Assembly: GCA_029261715.1 (NCBI GenBank)
Contig: JAJDAT010000015.1
Span: 124,001-188,000 of the forward strand
Origin: Nitrospinia bacterium
GTDB taxonomy: Bacteria > Nitrospinota > Nitrospinia > Nitrospinales > JAJDAT01
DNA: 64,000 nt
Reading direction: 5' to 3'
Below the pieces are notes generated by a model. It did not search any database and had not been told where the DNA came from. It saw only the letters and a list, made by a program, of their open reading frames with translations. Positions 1 through 8,849 of the stretch are shown here, one piece after another (the stretch's first letter is position 1; each line of letters begins with the position of its first letter). A program made the position numbers and the translations under genes.

Positions 1-1
1 C

Positions 2-205
2 GGAGCTAATGGAATATTAATTTTGATCCCTTGTGCATTAATTTTGAATCAATGGGCATCCATTGGTTCATTCGATACCAAATTCTATCTCGTTCAGATT
101 GTAGAACTAGTTGCCGGTGCAGTTAATTTAACTTTAATGGGTTTTAATATACAAGATGGCTTAATAATGACAGGAAAACTTACTAATAGAGTAACCGCCA
201 AATAG
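2..205 (+). CDS. C-terminal end of a membrane protein (partial)
   Basis: The reading frame is open from base 2 and ends at TAG 203-205, so the gene begins outside the window. About 67 residues are visible. They hold a hydrophobic stretch (ILILIPCALIL) and a second, weaker one (YLVQIVELVAGAVNLTLMGF), then a short polar tail, which suggests the last two membrane segments of an integral membrane protein. A TTG at 23 is only an internal codon. The stop lies just before the Shine-Dalgarno AGGAG of the next gene, so the two are probably cotranscribed. I do not recognise the family. Confidence 0.55.
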   Translation, partial: GANGILILIPCALILNQWASIGSFDTKFYLVQIVELVAGAVNLTLMGFNIQDGLIMTGKLTNRVTAK

Positions 206-217
206 GAGTTCCATAAG

Positions 218-796
218 TTGGATTACACAATTGTAAAATTTGTACATATTCTTGGGGCTATTCTGATTGGGGCAGGCTTGATTGGTGTTTGGTTATCTGA
301 TCTGCGGTCTCGCCAGTTTCGGGACCTAAAATTGTTTGCAGAATCAGTTCGCAATATTGCGGTTTTTTACGATGGGGTCGTGGTCCCTGGAGCTATCCAA
401 TTGCTACTATCAGGAACATAGATGGTTATGGATTTATTTCCCGGTTGGTCATTCCTCAAAAGCCCTTGGTTAGCGGGCATGGTTTTATTATTTTTATTAG
501 AGTTCATTGAGGGTAATACAATTACGAGACTATATTTTATGAGATTGCGGAGGATGACTCAAGAAGCCTTAAAAACAGGTCAAATTTCTCTGGAATTAGA
601 GAAGGAGCGTGGAAAAACTCTTCCTTCTTTCACTCATTACCTCGACTTACCCATGCTGTTTCTCATCGTTGCATTAGGAGCCATCAAACCGGCGACATGG
701 ACAATGTTTTTCATCGGCTCTATCATTGCCATTGGCATGGCTATAGCGTTATCGATTTTTATTCCTAAGTTATATCCCTGGGGACAAGAGAAATAA
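218..796 (+). pseudogene. DUF2269-like integral membrane protein split by an in-frame TAG
   Basis: Two open stretches, 218-421 and 422-796, lie in the same frame and are separated only by TAG at 419-421. The next codon is ATG. Joined, they would give a 192-residue four-helix membrane protein. It has an N-terminal VKFVHILGAILIGAGL helix, a second helix around VVVPGAIQLLL, the stop, then WLAGMVLLFLLEFIEG and two C-terminal helices. The layout resembles the DUF2269 family of predicted integral membrane proteins. The start is TTG at 218, supported by AGGAG nine bases upstream. A one-base change (for example TGG to TAG) would explain the break. Alternatives are readthrough, two separate polypeptides or a sequencing error. 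The family assignment is moderate; the in-frame stop is directly visible. Confidence 0.6.
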
Positions 797-1006
797 AATC
801 CGAAATAGAGTCCAAGCATTCGAACATCCGCTTTGGTCATTTGCGGACTTAATGTCAGCACAATTAAACTGTGAACCTACTAATGAATTATCAGTTGCTC
901 TAAAATTCTACCTTGACAAATCATTGAAACCTTCTTTTTACCAAAACGACTTATTATTCAAACGAGAAATCAACTTAAAGTATATAACCACAGTCAGGTC
1001 AAAATG

Positions 1007-1041
1007 AAAAAGGACTTATGAATACAATCGCAAGTCCTTTT
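1007..1041. terminator. Bidirectional hairpin terminator between convergent genes
   Basis: The inverted repeat AAAAGGACTT / AAGTCCTTTT has a 14-base loop, with A-rich sequence on the left and T-rich sequence on the right. It lies between the DUF2269-like gene (+) and the TPR-like gene (-), and could terminate both. Confidence 0.6.
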
Positions 1042-1078
1042 GAAGATTGGGTTTCTTTCCGCTCGCAAAAGAAAAACT

Positions 1079-3085
1079 TTATATCTTACGCTTCAACTTA
1101 ATGATACCTCCCGTCTCAACTTTTTCAACCTCACTGGTTTCCCAGGAAAACCGTTTGAAAGAAGGAAAATTAACTTTCAATTCTTTTATTTTATCGCGAT
1201 CGCTTTTAAGAACATCAGGAAAATGTTGATCTATAGCATAAAAATACTGCAATGCTATTTCGCCAGTATTTTTTTCACCCGAACACAATCGACCTATTTT
1301 TAAAAAAAGATGAAAATTGTTTTTATCAATTCTGTTTAAAATTCCATGTTCTATAGCTCTCAAAAAGCATTGGCTGGAATGCAACTTTTCAATCGCATGA
1401 TTATTTTTAAAAATCTTCTTTTGTGGAAGCTCCTTTTTCAGTTTATCATGCCGCTGAAGCATTTTTTTCTTTATGCTATTTGCGATGGAGAATCTTCCTT
1501 TTACGAAACTTTCAAAAAACCTAATTTTCTCTTCTTCAACTAATTTTTGAGCAGGAGGTAAAGCTTTATCACTCTCCATAGTAATCATTATTTTTTTTTC
1601 TTTCCGCTTTTCGCCCTTATCTTCTCCGGAAAAATACCTTTCCTTAATATTTTTTATTATTCTTCTGTTAATTTGTTTTTTTTCTAAAGAATCAAAAGAA
1701 AGAGTTTTTAAAGTATCCAGGCAGAGAGAAGAAAAACTATTTGGAATATCCTCCTTATAGTCTTTTGTCGTTTCTTCAATTTCCTTAATAACTATTTTTT
1801 CAAACTCTAAAAGAGCTGGAAGATTTTTCGCCTCTTCCTGTTCATATTGCATTAGCCCAAGGTATAAGTATACAAGTGGCGCCGAAACTTGGTTTTGAAC
1901 CTCAGATTTTTTTGACAATACTAAGTGAATACAATTTTGAACAACGGCAAACTGTTTCGTCTCCCAAAGCGCCTCTAAAAGAAGCTCAGCCGCTGGAACA
2001 TCCCAAGGATGCTTCTCTATATAATTATCTAAACAATCAACTATTTCGCTATGTAGGCTTTTTTTTCGAAACAACTTTGACGCTTCAGCGCAAAGCCCAG
2101 GATCGGCGAGATAGGATTTTTTGAGCATAGCAACCCCTTCCGCTTCCTGCTCTTTTTTCCCATTAATTTTTTTTTCGCCAAGATAAAAATGGGCCCGCGG
2201 GCACTCCGAATCTAGCTTTTTTATTCTTTCAAAAGTTTCTAAAAGTTTGGAAAGATTTTTATCTTTATAATAAAGCGGCAACAAATCAATCAAATGATTT
2301 AAAGGATATTTACTCTCGGCAAGTAATTCATAAATCTCAATAGCTTTTTTAAATCTCCCCTCGCTTTCGCGCATCTTAGCCTCCCTCACGCGTTTTTCTT
2401 CACTATGCCTATCCCCTGTTGCATTCTCCCACTTGTAAACAGAATCGTTTAATTTTTCTTTTAATTGATCTAAGTTTGTAACATCTATATTCGGTAGGGC
2501 TGCATCCCAGTAATTATTAGCTGCACGTTCAAACGACTTCCAATTCTCCCATTCTGGAGTAAACTCTTTATAGTCGTTAGACTCCACAAAAGCGATAATC
2601 AAAGTTTCTTTTAAAGGTCCCTGCCTTATGTTCCGAAGAATATTTAAAATATTATTATAATCTTCTTTTTTCAGTTTATTTTTAATAACCAATAGAGCCA
2701 ACACATATGACTGAACAGCTCTTTTAATTCTATCTATTTGGTTAATGTCATAAGGTTTTTCTTGCAGACTAATAAACATATTCCTTAACTGATTATTAAA
2801 CGAAAGGAAGGGAAGCGCTTTTTCAATCTCTTTTTTCTGTTCTTCTTCTTTTTCAAGACTGGAAATGCTTTGAAGTAAATTTATTGAAGCGGTACATTCT
2901 CGAAGATTTTGAAGAGCGGCGCTGGAATCTTTATGGCTATCGCACTTGCTACCAAGGTCTTTCCCTAAAAGAAGTCTTATCCCCGTATCGTCGAGAGCAA
3001 AGATTCTTTTTCTTGCATCTTCTTTAATTTCCTTTAAGAAATTATGCGCGGCTAATTTTGGGTCTTGCCCTATAGGAGTGGACAT
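1079..3085 (-). CDS. Large cytoplasmic TPR-like helical repeat protein, unknown function
   Basis: This 668-residue protein has no signal peptide or membrane segment. It is predicted to be almost entirely helical and lysine/glutamate-rich. Residues of about 240-400 read as degenerate TPR-like helix pairs (for example RFKKAIEIYELLAES, LLETFERIKKLDSECPRAHFYLGE, AAELLLEALWETKQFAVVQN). The C-terminal 170 residues are strongly basic (KRKEKK, KKKMLQRHDKLKKELPQKK). It stands alone, convergent with the membrane gene to its left and followed by a long non-coding stretch. The Shine-Dalgarno before the chosen ATG is weak. TPR folds usually scaffold protein contacts; no catalytic motif is visible, so no function is proposed. 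Confidence 0.75.
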   Translation of the reverse strand: MSTPIGQDPKLAAHNFLKEIKEDARKRIFALDDTGIRLLLGKDLGSKCDSHKDSSAALQNLRECTASINLLQSISSLEKEEEQKKEIEKALPFLSFNNQLRNMFISLQEKPYDINQIDRIKRAVQSYVLALLVIKNKLKKEDYNNILNILRNIRQGPLKETLIIAFVESNDYKEFTPEWENWKSFERAANNYWDAALPNIDVTNLDQLKEKLNDSVYKWENATGDRHSEEKRVREAKMRESEGRFKKAIEIYELLAESKYPLNHLIDLLPLYYKDKNLSKLLETFERIKKLDSECPRAHFYLGEKKINGKKEQEAEGVAMLKKSYLADPGLCAEASKLFRKKSLHSEIVDCLDNYIEKHPWDVPAAELLLEALWETKQFAVVQNCIHLVLSKKSEVQNQVSAPLVYLYLGLMQYEQEEAKNLPALLEFEKIVIKEIEETTKDYKEDIPNSFSSLCLDTLKTLSFDSLEKKQINRRIIKNIKERYFSGEDKGEKRKEKKIMITMESDKALPPAQKLVEEEKIRFFESFVKGRFSIANSIKKKMLQRHDKLKKELPQKKIFKNNHAIEKLHSSQCFLRAIEHGILNRIDKNNFHLFLKIGRLCSGEKNTGEIALQYFYAIDQHFPDVLKSDRDKIKELKVNFPSFKRFSWETSEVEKVETGGIIKLKRKI

Positions 3086-3797
3086 GGCGACGAACCTATC
3101 AATTTTTCAGAAAAAATAAAAATCGAATAATATTTTTTTCTATTTGCCAGGAGGGGAATTGTGTTCTAAAAGAGCGCAAGACGTTAAAAGAATTCGATTT
3201 AAAAAAACTCTTTCAAAAATCTATTACACAATTTTTGCTGATTATCGTTTTAAACTAGTGAGATCTACAGAAGAAAAGCAGCTTCAGCGCGTATTATGAT
3301 AACCTCTCTGAATAAGAATAAAGCAATAAATCTATCGCCAAAATTCGAAACGCAGACATGAGGCCCCCCCTCTTTCAGCGTTTTTAGATAAACAATTCTA
3401 GCATATTTTTGACATCAAAAATCAAAGATAGTTATTATTTTTTACCATATAACAAACAATTTAAGATTCGGATAAAAGCAGACTTCAATCTTAAGAAAAG
3501 TTAGCTTTTACAAAGTAATATCACCTCCTACCTCCGTATTTCAAAAAACCGGAAGACTAACTAGAAAAGTCTTTCGAGCGTCTCACAAAAATACAATAGT
3601 GAATTAGACTTTCTCTTTAATCAACACGTACAACACATCAGACCTTACATTTATTTTCTTTTTCAATATGGGTACAACAAATACAAAACTGAATTAACAG
3701 AGTGATATTAGAGATTTAAATCTTAAGGGAAAGAAAATCTTATATACAATTTGAATTGTTTTACTGCATGGAGGGAAAATTTTGGAAAGAGTGGAAT
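3086..3797. other. Gene-poor AT-rich intergenic region
   Basis: I see no convincing gene in these 712 bases. A very strong Shine-Dalgarno-like sequence (AGGAGGTGAT on the - strand near 3519-3528) is followed only by a few codons before a stop. A run of seven C residues occurs near 3364. The region may hold the promoter of the leftward TPR-like gene. Confidence 0.5.
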
Positions 3798-3986
3798 TTA
3801 GGCAACTGCTTTTAGAAACCAATTGTTCATAGTTTCTTTTCTCACAGTATCTTTTAAATCTTTCCTAAATTCCTTTTTCGCTCTCTCACGACTATAAGCT
3901 TTTTTGTTATCTTGCTTTTTCACATGATAACGTTTGCTTTGAAGTTGCTTTGCAACAAAATTGATTGGCTTCTTTCTAATTTCCAT
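3798..3986 (-). CDS. Small basic protein, unknown function
   Basis: This 62-residue protein is very rich in Lys and Arg (MEIRKKPINF..., RERAKKEFRKDLKDTVRKE) and ends in an aromatic/hydrophobic tail (NNWFLKAVA). The ATG at 3986 is preferred over a TTG one codon earlier because AGGAG lies seven bases upstream of it. The composition suggests binding to RNA, DNA or ribosomes, but I do not recognise a family; it is not a match to ribosomal protein bS21. It is isolated, with long non-coding DNA on its downstream side. Confidence 0.55.
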   Translation of the reverse strand: MEIRKKPINFVAKQLQSKRYHVKKQDNKKAYSRERAKKEFRKDLKDTVRKETMNNWFLKAVA

Positions 3987-4252
3987 CAATTAACTCCTTT
4001 TAATTTAATTTAATTTTCCGTGACAGAATTAAGTCTAAGTCCAACCACAAACTATGTCAAAAAATAAATTCGAGCCGACTTACGCCGCGTTAAAAATTTT
4101 TTCATAATCCCACTTTCAGTGAAGGAATTGCACCAATGGTTCGATTCGGCCCTGGCGTTATATTTTCCTATCGGTTGTGGTCTGGCAGACTATTTAGTAA
4201 AATAATAAAAAACTCCTAATAAATGCTTAAATTTCCCATAAAGTTTATATAA

Positions 4253-5614
4253 ATGTTAAAGAAACTATTGATCACTCCCGGAGTGATATTAGGCGTTCTT
4301 TCATTCTTTTACTTAGCTCAAACTAAGGAAAAGCCTAAAAAAATTCCTATCACTGAACGGGCAAAACCGGTTCGAGTCCTTCCAATCTCTATGGTTTCAT
4401 TAACTCCTCGGGCTGTCGGCTTTGGATATGTTCAACCCGAAAAGGTATGGAAAGCAATAGCAGAAGTTGGAGGAAAGATCGTCGAAATCCACCCCAATCT
4501 AAAAAAGGGAGTATTTTTAAATAAAGGAGAACTCCTATTCCGCATTAGACCTGATCAAAGCCAATTTGCAGTTGAAAAAACCAAAGCAGATATATTGAAT
4601 ATAAAAGCTCAAGTTGCAGAACTTGATCAAAATCAAATCAATACACAACGTCAATTGGAGATTGAAGAAAGGTCTCTGGAAATCAATCAAAAAGAGCTAA
4701 AACGAAAAGAACAACTCTTTGACGAAGGTGTTATATCTAAATCGGAACTGGATAAAGAAAACCAAAGATTATTAATTCAAAGAAATGTAGTAGAAAATTA
4801 TAAGGGGGTTTTGAACAGGATTCCCTCCGAACGGCGAGCTTTAGGAGCCACTTTATCCGCGAATCAGTCTCGACTAGGGGAAGCGCAAATCGATCTAGAA
4901 AAAACGATTATTAAAGTTCCCTTTCCAAGCCGAGTCTCCCAAGTTAACGTCGAACAGGGACAAGCCGCTAATGTTGGGCAAACGCTCGCTACCACTGATA
5001 GCGTCGAGGTTTCAGAAATCGAAGCCCAAATTCCGCGATATGTTCTAAAAAACTTAGTTCCTCATGGTCGTAACAATCCAATGAACTTAGAAACATTTAA
5101 AAATATCACTCGAGGGGACGAGAAACAATTTTTAGGCTTTAAAGCCTTAGTTCGTTTAGATCTTCAAGGACAAAAAATAGAGTGGAAAGCTCGATTTTCT
5201 AGAATAGCCGAAACTGATCCTAAAACTGGAGCGATTGGAGTCGTCGTCGCTGTGGACGACCCTTATTTAAAAACTCAACCTGGAAGACGTCCACCACTAC
5301 AAAAAAATATGTACTGCGAAGTAGAGTTATTTGGAAAACCTTTACAAAAATCGATCGTCATCCCTCGTTCCTCCTTATATAAAAATTACGTCTATCTAAT
5401 CAACTCCGAAAATCGGCTTGAGAAACGACAAGTTGTGCCAGGCTTTTACCAAGGGAATCTGGTAACTATTGAATCGGGCCTTCAAACAGGAGAACAATTA
5501 GTCGTGAGCGATCTTGTTCCAGCTATCGACGGCATGTTATTAGCTCCTCAAATTGATGAAGAACTCCTTTCCAATCTAATCGCTGAAGCGACTTTTCAAC
5601 CCGAGGTTGAATGA
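4253..5614 (+). CDS. RND efflux periplasmic adaptor (membrane fusion protein)
   Basis: This 453-residue protein bridges an inner-membrane RND pump to an outer-membrane channel. It begins with an uncleaved-type membrane anchor (residues 5-24) without a lipobox cysteine. Next come the first half of a lipoyl/barrel-sandwich domain (VGGKIVEIHPNLKKGVFLNKGELLF), a long coiled-coil hairpin of about residues 95-215, and the second lipoyl half (IKVPFPSRVSQVNVEQGQAANVGQ). Beta-barrel and membrane-proximal domains follow (LQKNMYCEVELFG, GLQTGEQLVVSDLVPAIDGM). Its stop overlaps the start of the pump gene (ATGA), showing translational coupling. No TolC-type channel gene is nearby, so the pump must borrow one. 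Confidence 0.92.
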   Translation: MLKKLLITPGVILGVLSFFYLAQTKEKPKKIPITERAKPVRVLPISMVSLTPRAVGFGYVQPEKVWKAIAEVGGKIVEIHPNLKKGVFLNKGELLFRIRPDQSQFAVEKTKADILNIKAQVAELDQNQINTQRQLEIEERSLEINQKELKRKEQLFDEGVISKSELDKENQRLLIQRNVVENYKGVLNRIPSERRALGATLSANQSRLGEAQIDLEKTIIKVPFPSRVSQVNVEQGQAANVGQTLATTDSVEVSEIEAQIPRYVLKNLVPHGRNNPMNLETFKNITRGDEKQFLGFKALVRLDLQGQKIEWKARFSRIAETDPKTGAIGVVVAVDDPYLKTQPGRRPPLQKNMYCEVELFGKPLQKSIVIPRSSLYKNYVYLINSENRLEKRQVVPGFYQGNLVTIESGLQTGEQLVVSDLVPAIDGMLLAPQIDEELLSNLIAEATFQPEVE

Positions 5615-8600
5615 ATTCGTCCAAATCGGCTTTAGAGTTTTTTGCCGAACATCCCACTGCGTCAAACTTATTGATGGTCACATTTCTTCTTCTTGGAGTT
5701 TTTGTTCTTAAGGATATTCGCCGAGAAACATTTCCAGATTTCTCTCCTTCGGAAGTAGAAATCACCGTAAAATATCCAGGCGCCAACGCCGAAGAAGTCG
5801 AAGAATCTATCAGTCAAAAAATCGAAACAGCTCTGGAAGAGGTAAGCGAAACATTAGAGGTCCGAAGCGAATCGTTAGAAAACAGGTCGCGAGTGGTAGC
5901 AGAAATGCTCGAAGGCGGAAATATGATTCAGTTTTTAGACGATATCAAAACTGAAGTCGAGGCCATCGATGATTTTCCCAAAGAAACAGAAAAACCGGTT
6001 ATCAAACTATTGGGGCGAACGGATGCAGTGGTGTCGATTGCCATAACTGGCCCCATGTCAGTTTCCGACTTAAAATTTTTCTGTGAACAATTGAAAGATA
6101 AACTTCTTGCATTAAACGAAATTTCGCAAGTAGATCTCCAAGGTTTTTCAGATCATCAAATCCAAATACAAGTGCGCGCCAAAAAATTAATGCAGTTCGG
6201 CCTTAGTATTAATGATATTACCAACGTCATTTCCAGTCAAAACATCGACCTACCCGCAGGAACGCTTGAAACTCCAAACAAAGAAGTCCTCATCCGTTTT
6301 TCCGATGAACGTCAAACAGTCATCGAATATCAAGATTTACCGATTATCTCTGCCGCCACAGGTCAGGAAGTTCGTTTGGGAGATATTGCAAAAATCGTCG
6401 ACCGCTTTGAATTAGACGAAGAAAAGATTATTTTCAACGGACAAAGGGCCGGTATCTTAACTATAAAGAAATTAAAAAGAGAAGACTCTCTAAAAATTAT
6501 TCAAGCAATCCGAAACTTTTTGGACAAAGAACGCCAAATTTCTCCTCCAAAAGTTCAGTTTACCCTAACTAAAAATATGACGGATATCGTCAAAGACCGC
6601 ATACAGATGCTGGTAACTAATGGGATTGAAGGTTTAATTTTAGTATTTCTAACGCTCTGGCTCTTTTTTTCAATTCGCTTTTCATTTTGGGTTGTCATGG
6701 GGCTTCCAGTTTCGTTTTTGGCTGCGCTATTCGCCATGAACGGAATCGACTTCTCTATTAACATGCTAACAATGGTGGGATTGTTGTTAGCCTTAGGTTT
6801 GGTCATGGACGACGCAATCGTTATTTCTGAAAATGTCGCTTCTCATTTAGCTAAAGGTAAGTCTCCTTTAGAAGCCGCTATAGCTGGTACTAAAGAAGTA
6901 ACGCCAGGAGTAGTTTCTTCTTTCTTAACAACTCTAGTTATTTTCGGCTCCATTCCACTACTAATTGAAGGCGAGATCGGAAAAGTTCTTTGGGTCATGC
7001 CAGTCGTTTTAATCTTAACTCTGTCTGTAAGCTTGATTGAAGCTTTTTTCATTTTGCCAAATCACTTGGCTCATTCCCTCAAAAAAGCCAGCGACGAAAA
7101 CCCAAATCGATTCCGTCAAAAATTCGAAAAAACTCTAGACTCTTTTCGAGAAAACCTTTTGGGGAAATTAGTCGACTGGGGAGTCCATTGGCGTTATCTC
7201 CTTATCGGATTAGTCTTATTCGTATTTTTATTTACTCTAGGATTGGTCGCGGGAGGAAAAGTTAAATTTATTGGTTTTCCAGAAATAGACGGAGACGTTT
7301 TAGAATGTCGGATCCTTCTTCCTCAAGGAACCCCAATAACGCAAACAGAAAAAATAGTTCAAAACGCTTTGGACGCCCTTGATAAAATAAACAAAGAACT
7401 AACTAAGATCCAGCCAGGCGGGCAATATTTAGTACAAAATACTCTAGCTCAATTCAACAAAAATGTGGATGCCCATGAATCGGGTCCCCATGTTGCTACC
7501 ATTTCTGTAGATCTGTTAAAAGCGGAAATTAGAAACGCGACGCTCGACGAGATTGCTACCCGTTGGCGAAAGGAATTAGAAGGTTTATCCGATGTCATTC
7601 AAATTACTTTTAAAGAACCAGCCATTGGACCGGGTGGTTTGCCAATTGATATTCGACTGCAAGGCAACAACTTTGATCGCCTTAAAAAAACTTCTATCGA
7701 ACTTCAAGATTGGTTACGCCAATATAAAGGCGTCTGGGATCTAACCGACGACCTTAGACCCGGCAAACCAGAAGTCCGCGTTGGAATGAAAAGTGGAGCC
7801 TTAGCAAGAGGCCTTGACGCCTCCATGATTGCTAATCAACTTCGCGCCGCTTTTTATGGAAGAACTGCAAATGAAATCCAAGTAGGATCTGAATCGTACG
7901 AAATCGATGTTCGACTAGCCGAAGAAGATCAAGATAGTTTGGCGGATTTGGAACTTTTTCATATAACAACCCCTAATGGAAAGCTCTATCCTTTAGGAGC
8001 CATTGCCGACATAAGCGCCGGCAGAGGTTTAGCCCGAATAGCAAGGGTTGACTCCGTTCGCACTGTCACCATCCAGGGTGATGTGGATTCTCAAATAGCT
8101 AACGCCCAGGAAATCATCGAAGAAACAAAAAGTCTATTTCTACCGGGACTTATGGAAAGATATCCCGATATCACTTATTCGATAGAAGGACAATTAAAAG
8201 ATTCTAAAACCACCGGTAAATCAATGGGAGTGGCTTTTTTACTGGGCATCTTCGGTATTTTTGTATTATTAAGTTTTCAATTTAAAAGCTATATCCAACC
8301 CTTTCTAATCATGTCGGCTATTCCGCTTTCTCTCATCGGAGTTATCGCTGGTCATGCTTTTATGGGCTTAGATCTTTCGATGGTAAGCATAATGGGTTTC
8401 GTATCTTTAACGGGAGTTGTCATTAACGACTCAATTTTATTAGTCGAATTTATAAAAATTGGAATTCGTCAAGGAAACTCTTTAGCAGAATCCGCCAAAC
8501 AGGCCAGCCGTCAAAGGTTCCGGGCTGTTCTCTTAACCTCATTAACAACCATTGCGGGACTTTTCCCATTGTTATTAGAAAAAAGTCTTCAAGCTCAAGT

Positions 8601-8718
8601 GTTAATACCTTTGGTAACTAGCCTAATTTTTGGGTTGATGGCCTCTACGTTTTTAGTTTTAATTGTCGTCCCAGTTCTTTACGTTATATTCTCTGATTTT
8701 GGAGAGATTTCAGCCTAA
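5611..8718 (+). CDS. RND-family efflux pump (AcrB/HAE1-like permease)
   Basis: This 1035-residue inner-membrane proton-driven exporter is of normal family length. The first helix is near residues 18-36, followed by the porter domain (TVKYPGANAEEVEESISQKIE). The next helix bundle starts near residue 335. The fourth-helix motif LGLVMDDAIVISENV carries the paired aspartates of the proton relay. The second half repeats the layout, with a periplasmic loop and the SLTGVVINDSILLVEFIK helix. It overlaps the adaptor gene by four bases, so both are made from one transcript. Motifs favour the hydrophobic/amphiphilic efflux branch over the heavy-metal (CusA) branch, but the substrate cannot be read from sequence. 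Confidence 0.93.
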   Translation: MNSSKSALEFFAEHPTASNLLMVTFLLLGVFVLKDIRRETFPDFSPSEVEITVKYPGANAEEVEESISQKIETALEEVSETLEVRSESLENRSRVVAEMLEGGNMIQFLDDIKTEVEAIDDFPKETEKPVIKLLGRTDAVVSIAITGPMSVSDLKFFCEQLKDKLLALNEISQVDLQGFSDHQIQIQVRAKKLMQFGLSINDITNVISSQNIDLPAGTLETPNKEVLIRFSDERQTVIEYQDLPIISAATGQEVRLGDIAKIVDRFELDEEKIIFNGQRAGILTIKKLKREDSLKIIQAIRNFLDKERQISPPKVQFTLTKNMTDIVKDRIQMLVTNGIEGLILVFLTLWLFFSIRFSFWVVMGLPVSFLAALFAMNGIDFSINMLTMVGLLLALGLVMDDAIVISENVASHLAKGKSPLEAAIAGTKEVTPGVVSSFLTTLVIFGSIPLLIEGEIGKVLWVMPVVLILTLSVSLIEAFFILPNHLAHSLKKASDENPNRFRQKFEKTLDSFRENLLGKLVDWGVHWRYLLIGLVLFVFLFTLGLVAGGKVKFIGFPEIDGDVLECRILLPQGTPITQTEKIVQNALDALDKINKELTKIQPGGQYLVQNTLAQFNKNVDAHESGPHVATISVDLLKAEIRNATLDEIATRWRKELEGLSDVIQITFKEPAIGPGGLPIDIRLQGNNFDRLKKTSIELQDWLRQYKGVWDLTDDLRPGKPEVRVGMKSGALARGLDASMIANQLRAAFYGRTANEIQVGSESYEIDVRLAEEDQDSLADLELFHITTPNGKLYPLGAIADISAGRGLARIARVDSVRTVTIQGDVDSQIANAQEIIEETKSLFLPGLMERYPDITYSIEGQLKDSKTTGKSMGVAFLLGIFGIFVLLSFQFKSYIQPFLIMSAIPLSLIGVIAGHAFMGLDLSMVSIMGFVSLTGVVINDSILLVEFIKIGIRQGNSLAESAKQASRQRFRAVLLTSLTTIAGLFPLLLEKSLQAQVLIPLVTSLIFGLMASTFLVLIVVPVLYVIFSDFGEISA

Positions 8719-8849
8719 TTCATTGCCTTATACTAAATCCTAAATTCTAATCTCAGCAAAACAAAAAATAAATTTAAACGTCAATCATTCTAGACCACAT
8801 AAATTTTCAATCTGATTATCGGATTACTAAATAGCAATGAATATGAGTT

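Noticed and set aside
1040-1303. Overlapping + strand frames opposite the TPR-like gene.
   Set aside because: They are the reverse of a long, coherent helical protein and include part of the terminator hairpin.
3361-3372. Short C run, considered as a phase-variable tract.
   Set aside because: It is not in or just before any recognisable gene.
3510-3545. Near-perfect Shine-Dalgarno (AGGAGGTGAT on the - strand).
   Set aside because: Only a few codons follow before a stop; no gene of useful length uses it.
4362-4386. GGTTCGAGTCC, resembling a tRNA T-loop.
   Set aside because: It lies inside the well-supported RND adaptor gene and no cloverleaf can be drawn around it.
5523-5786. 87-codon - strand frame across the adaptor/pump junction.
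   Set aside because: It covers the conserved ends of two clear genes on the other strand.
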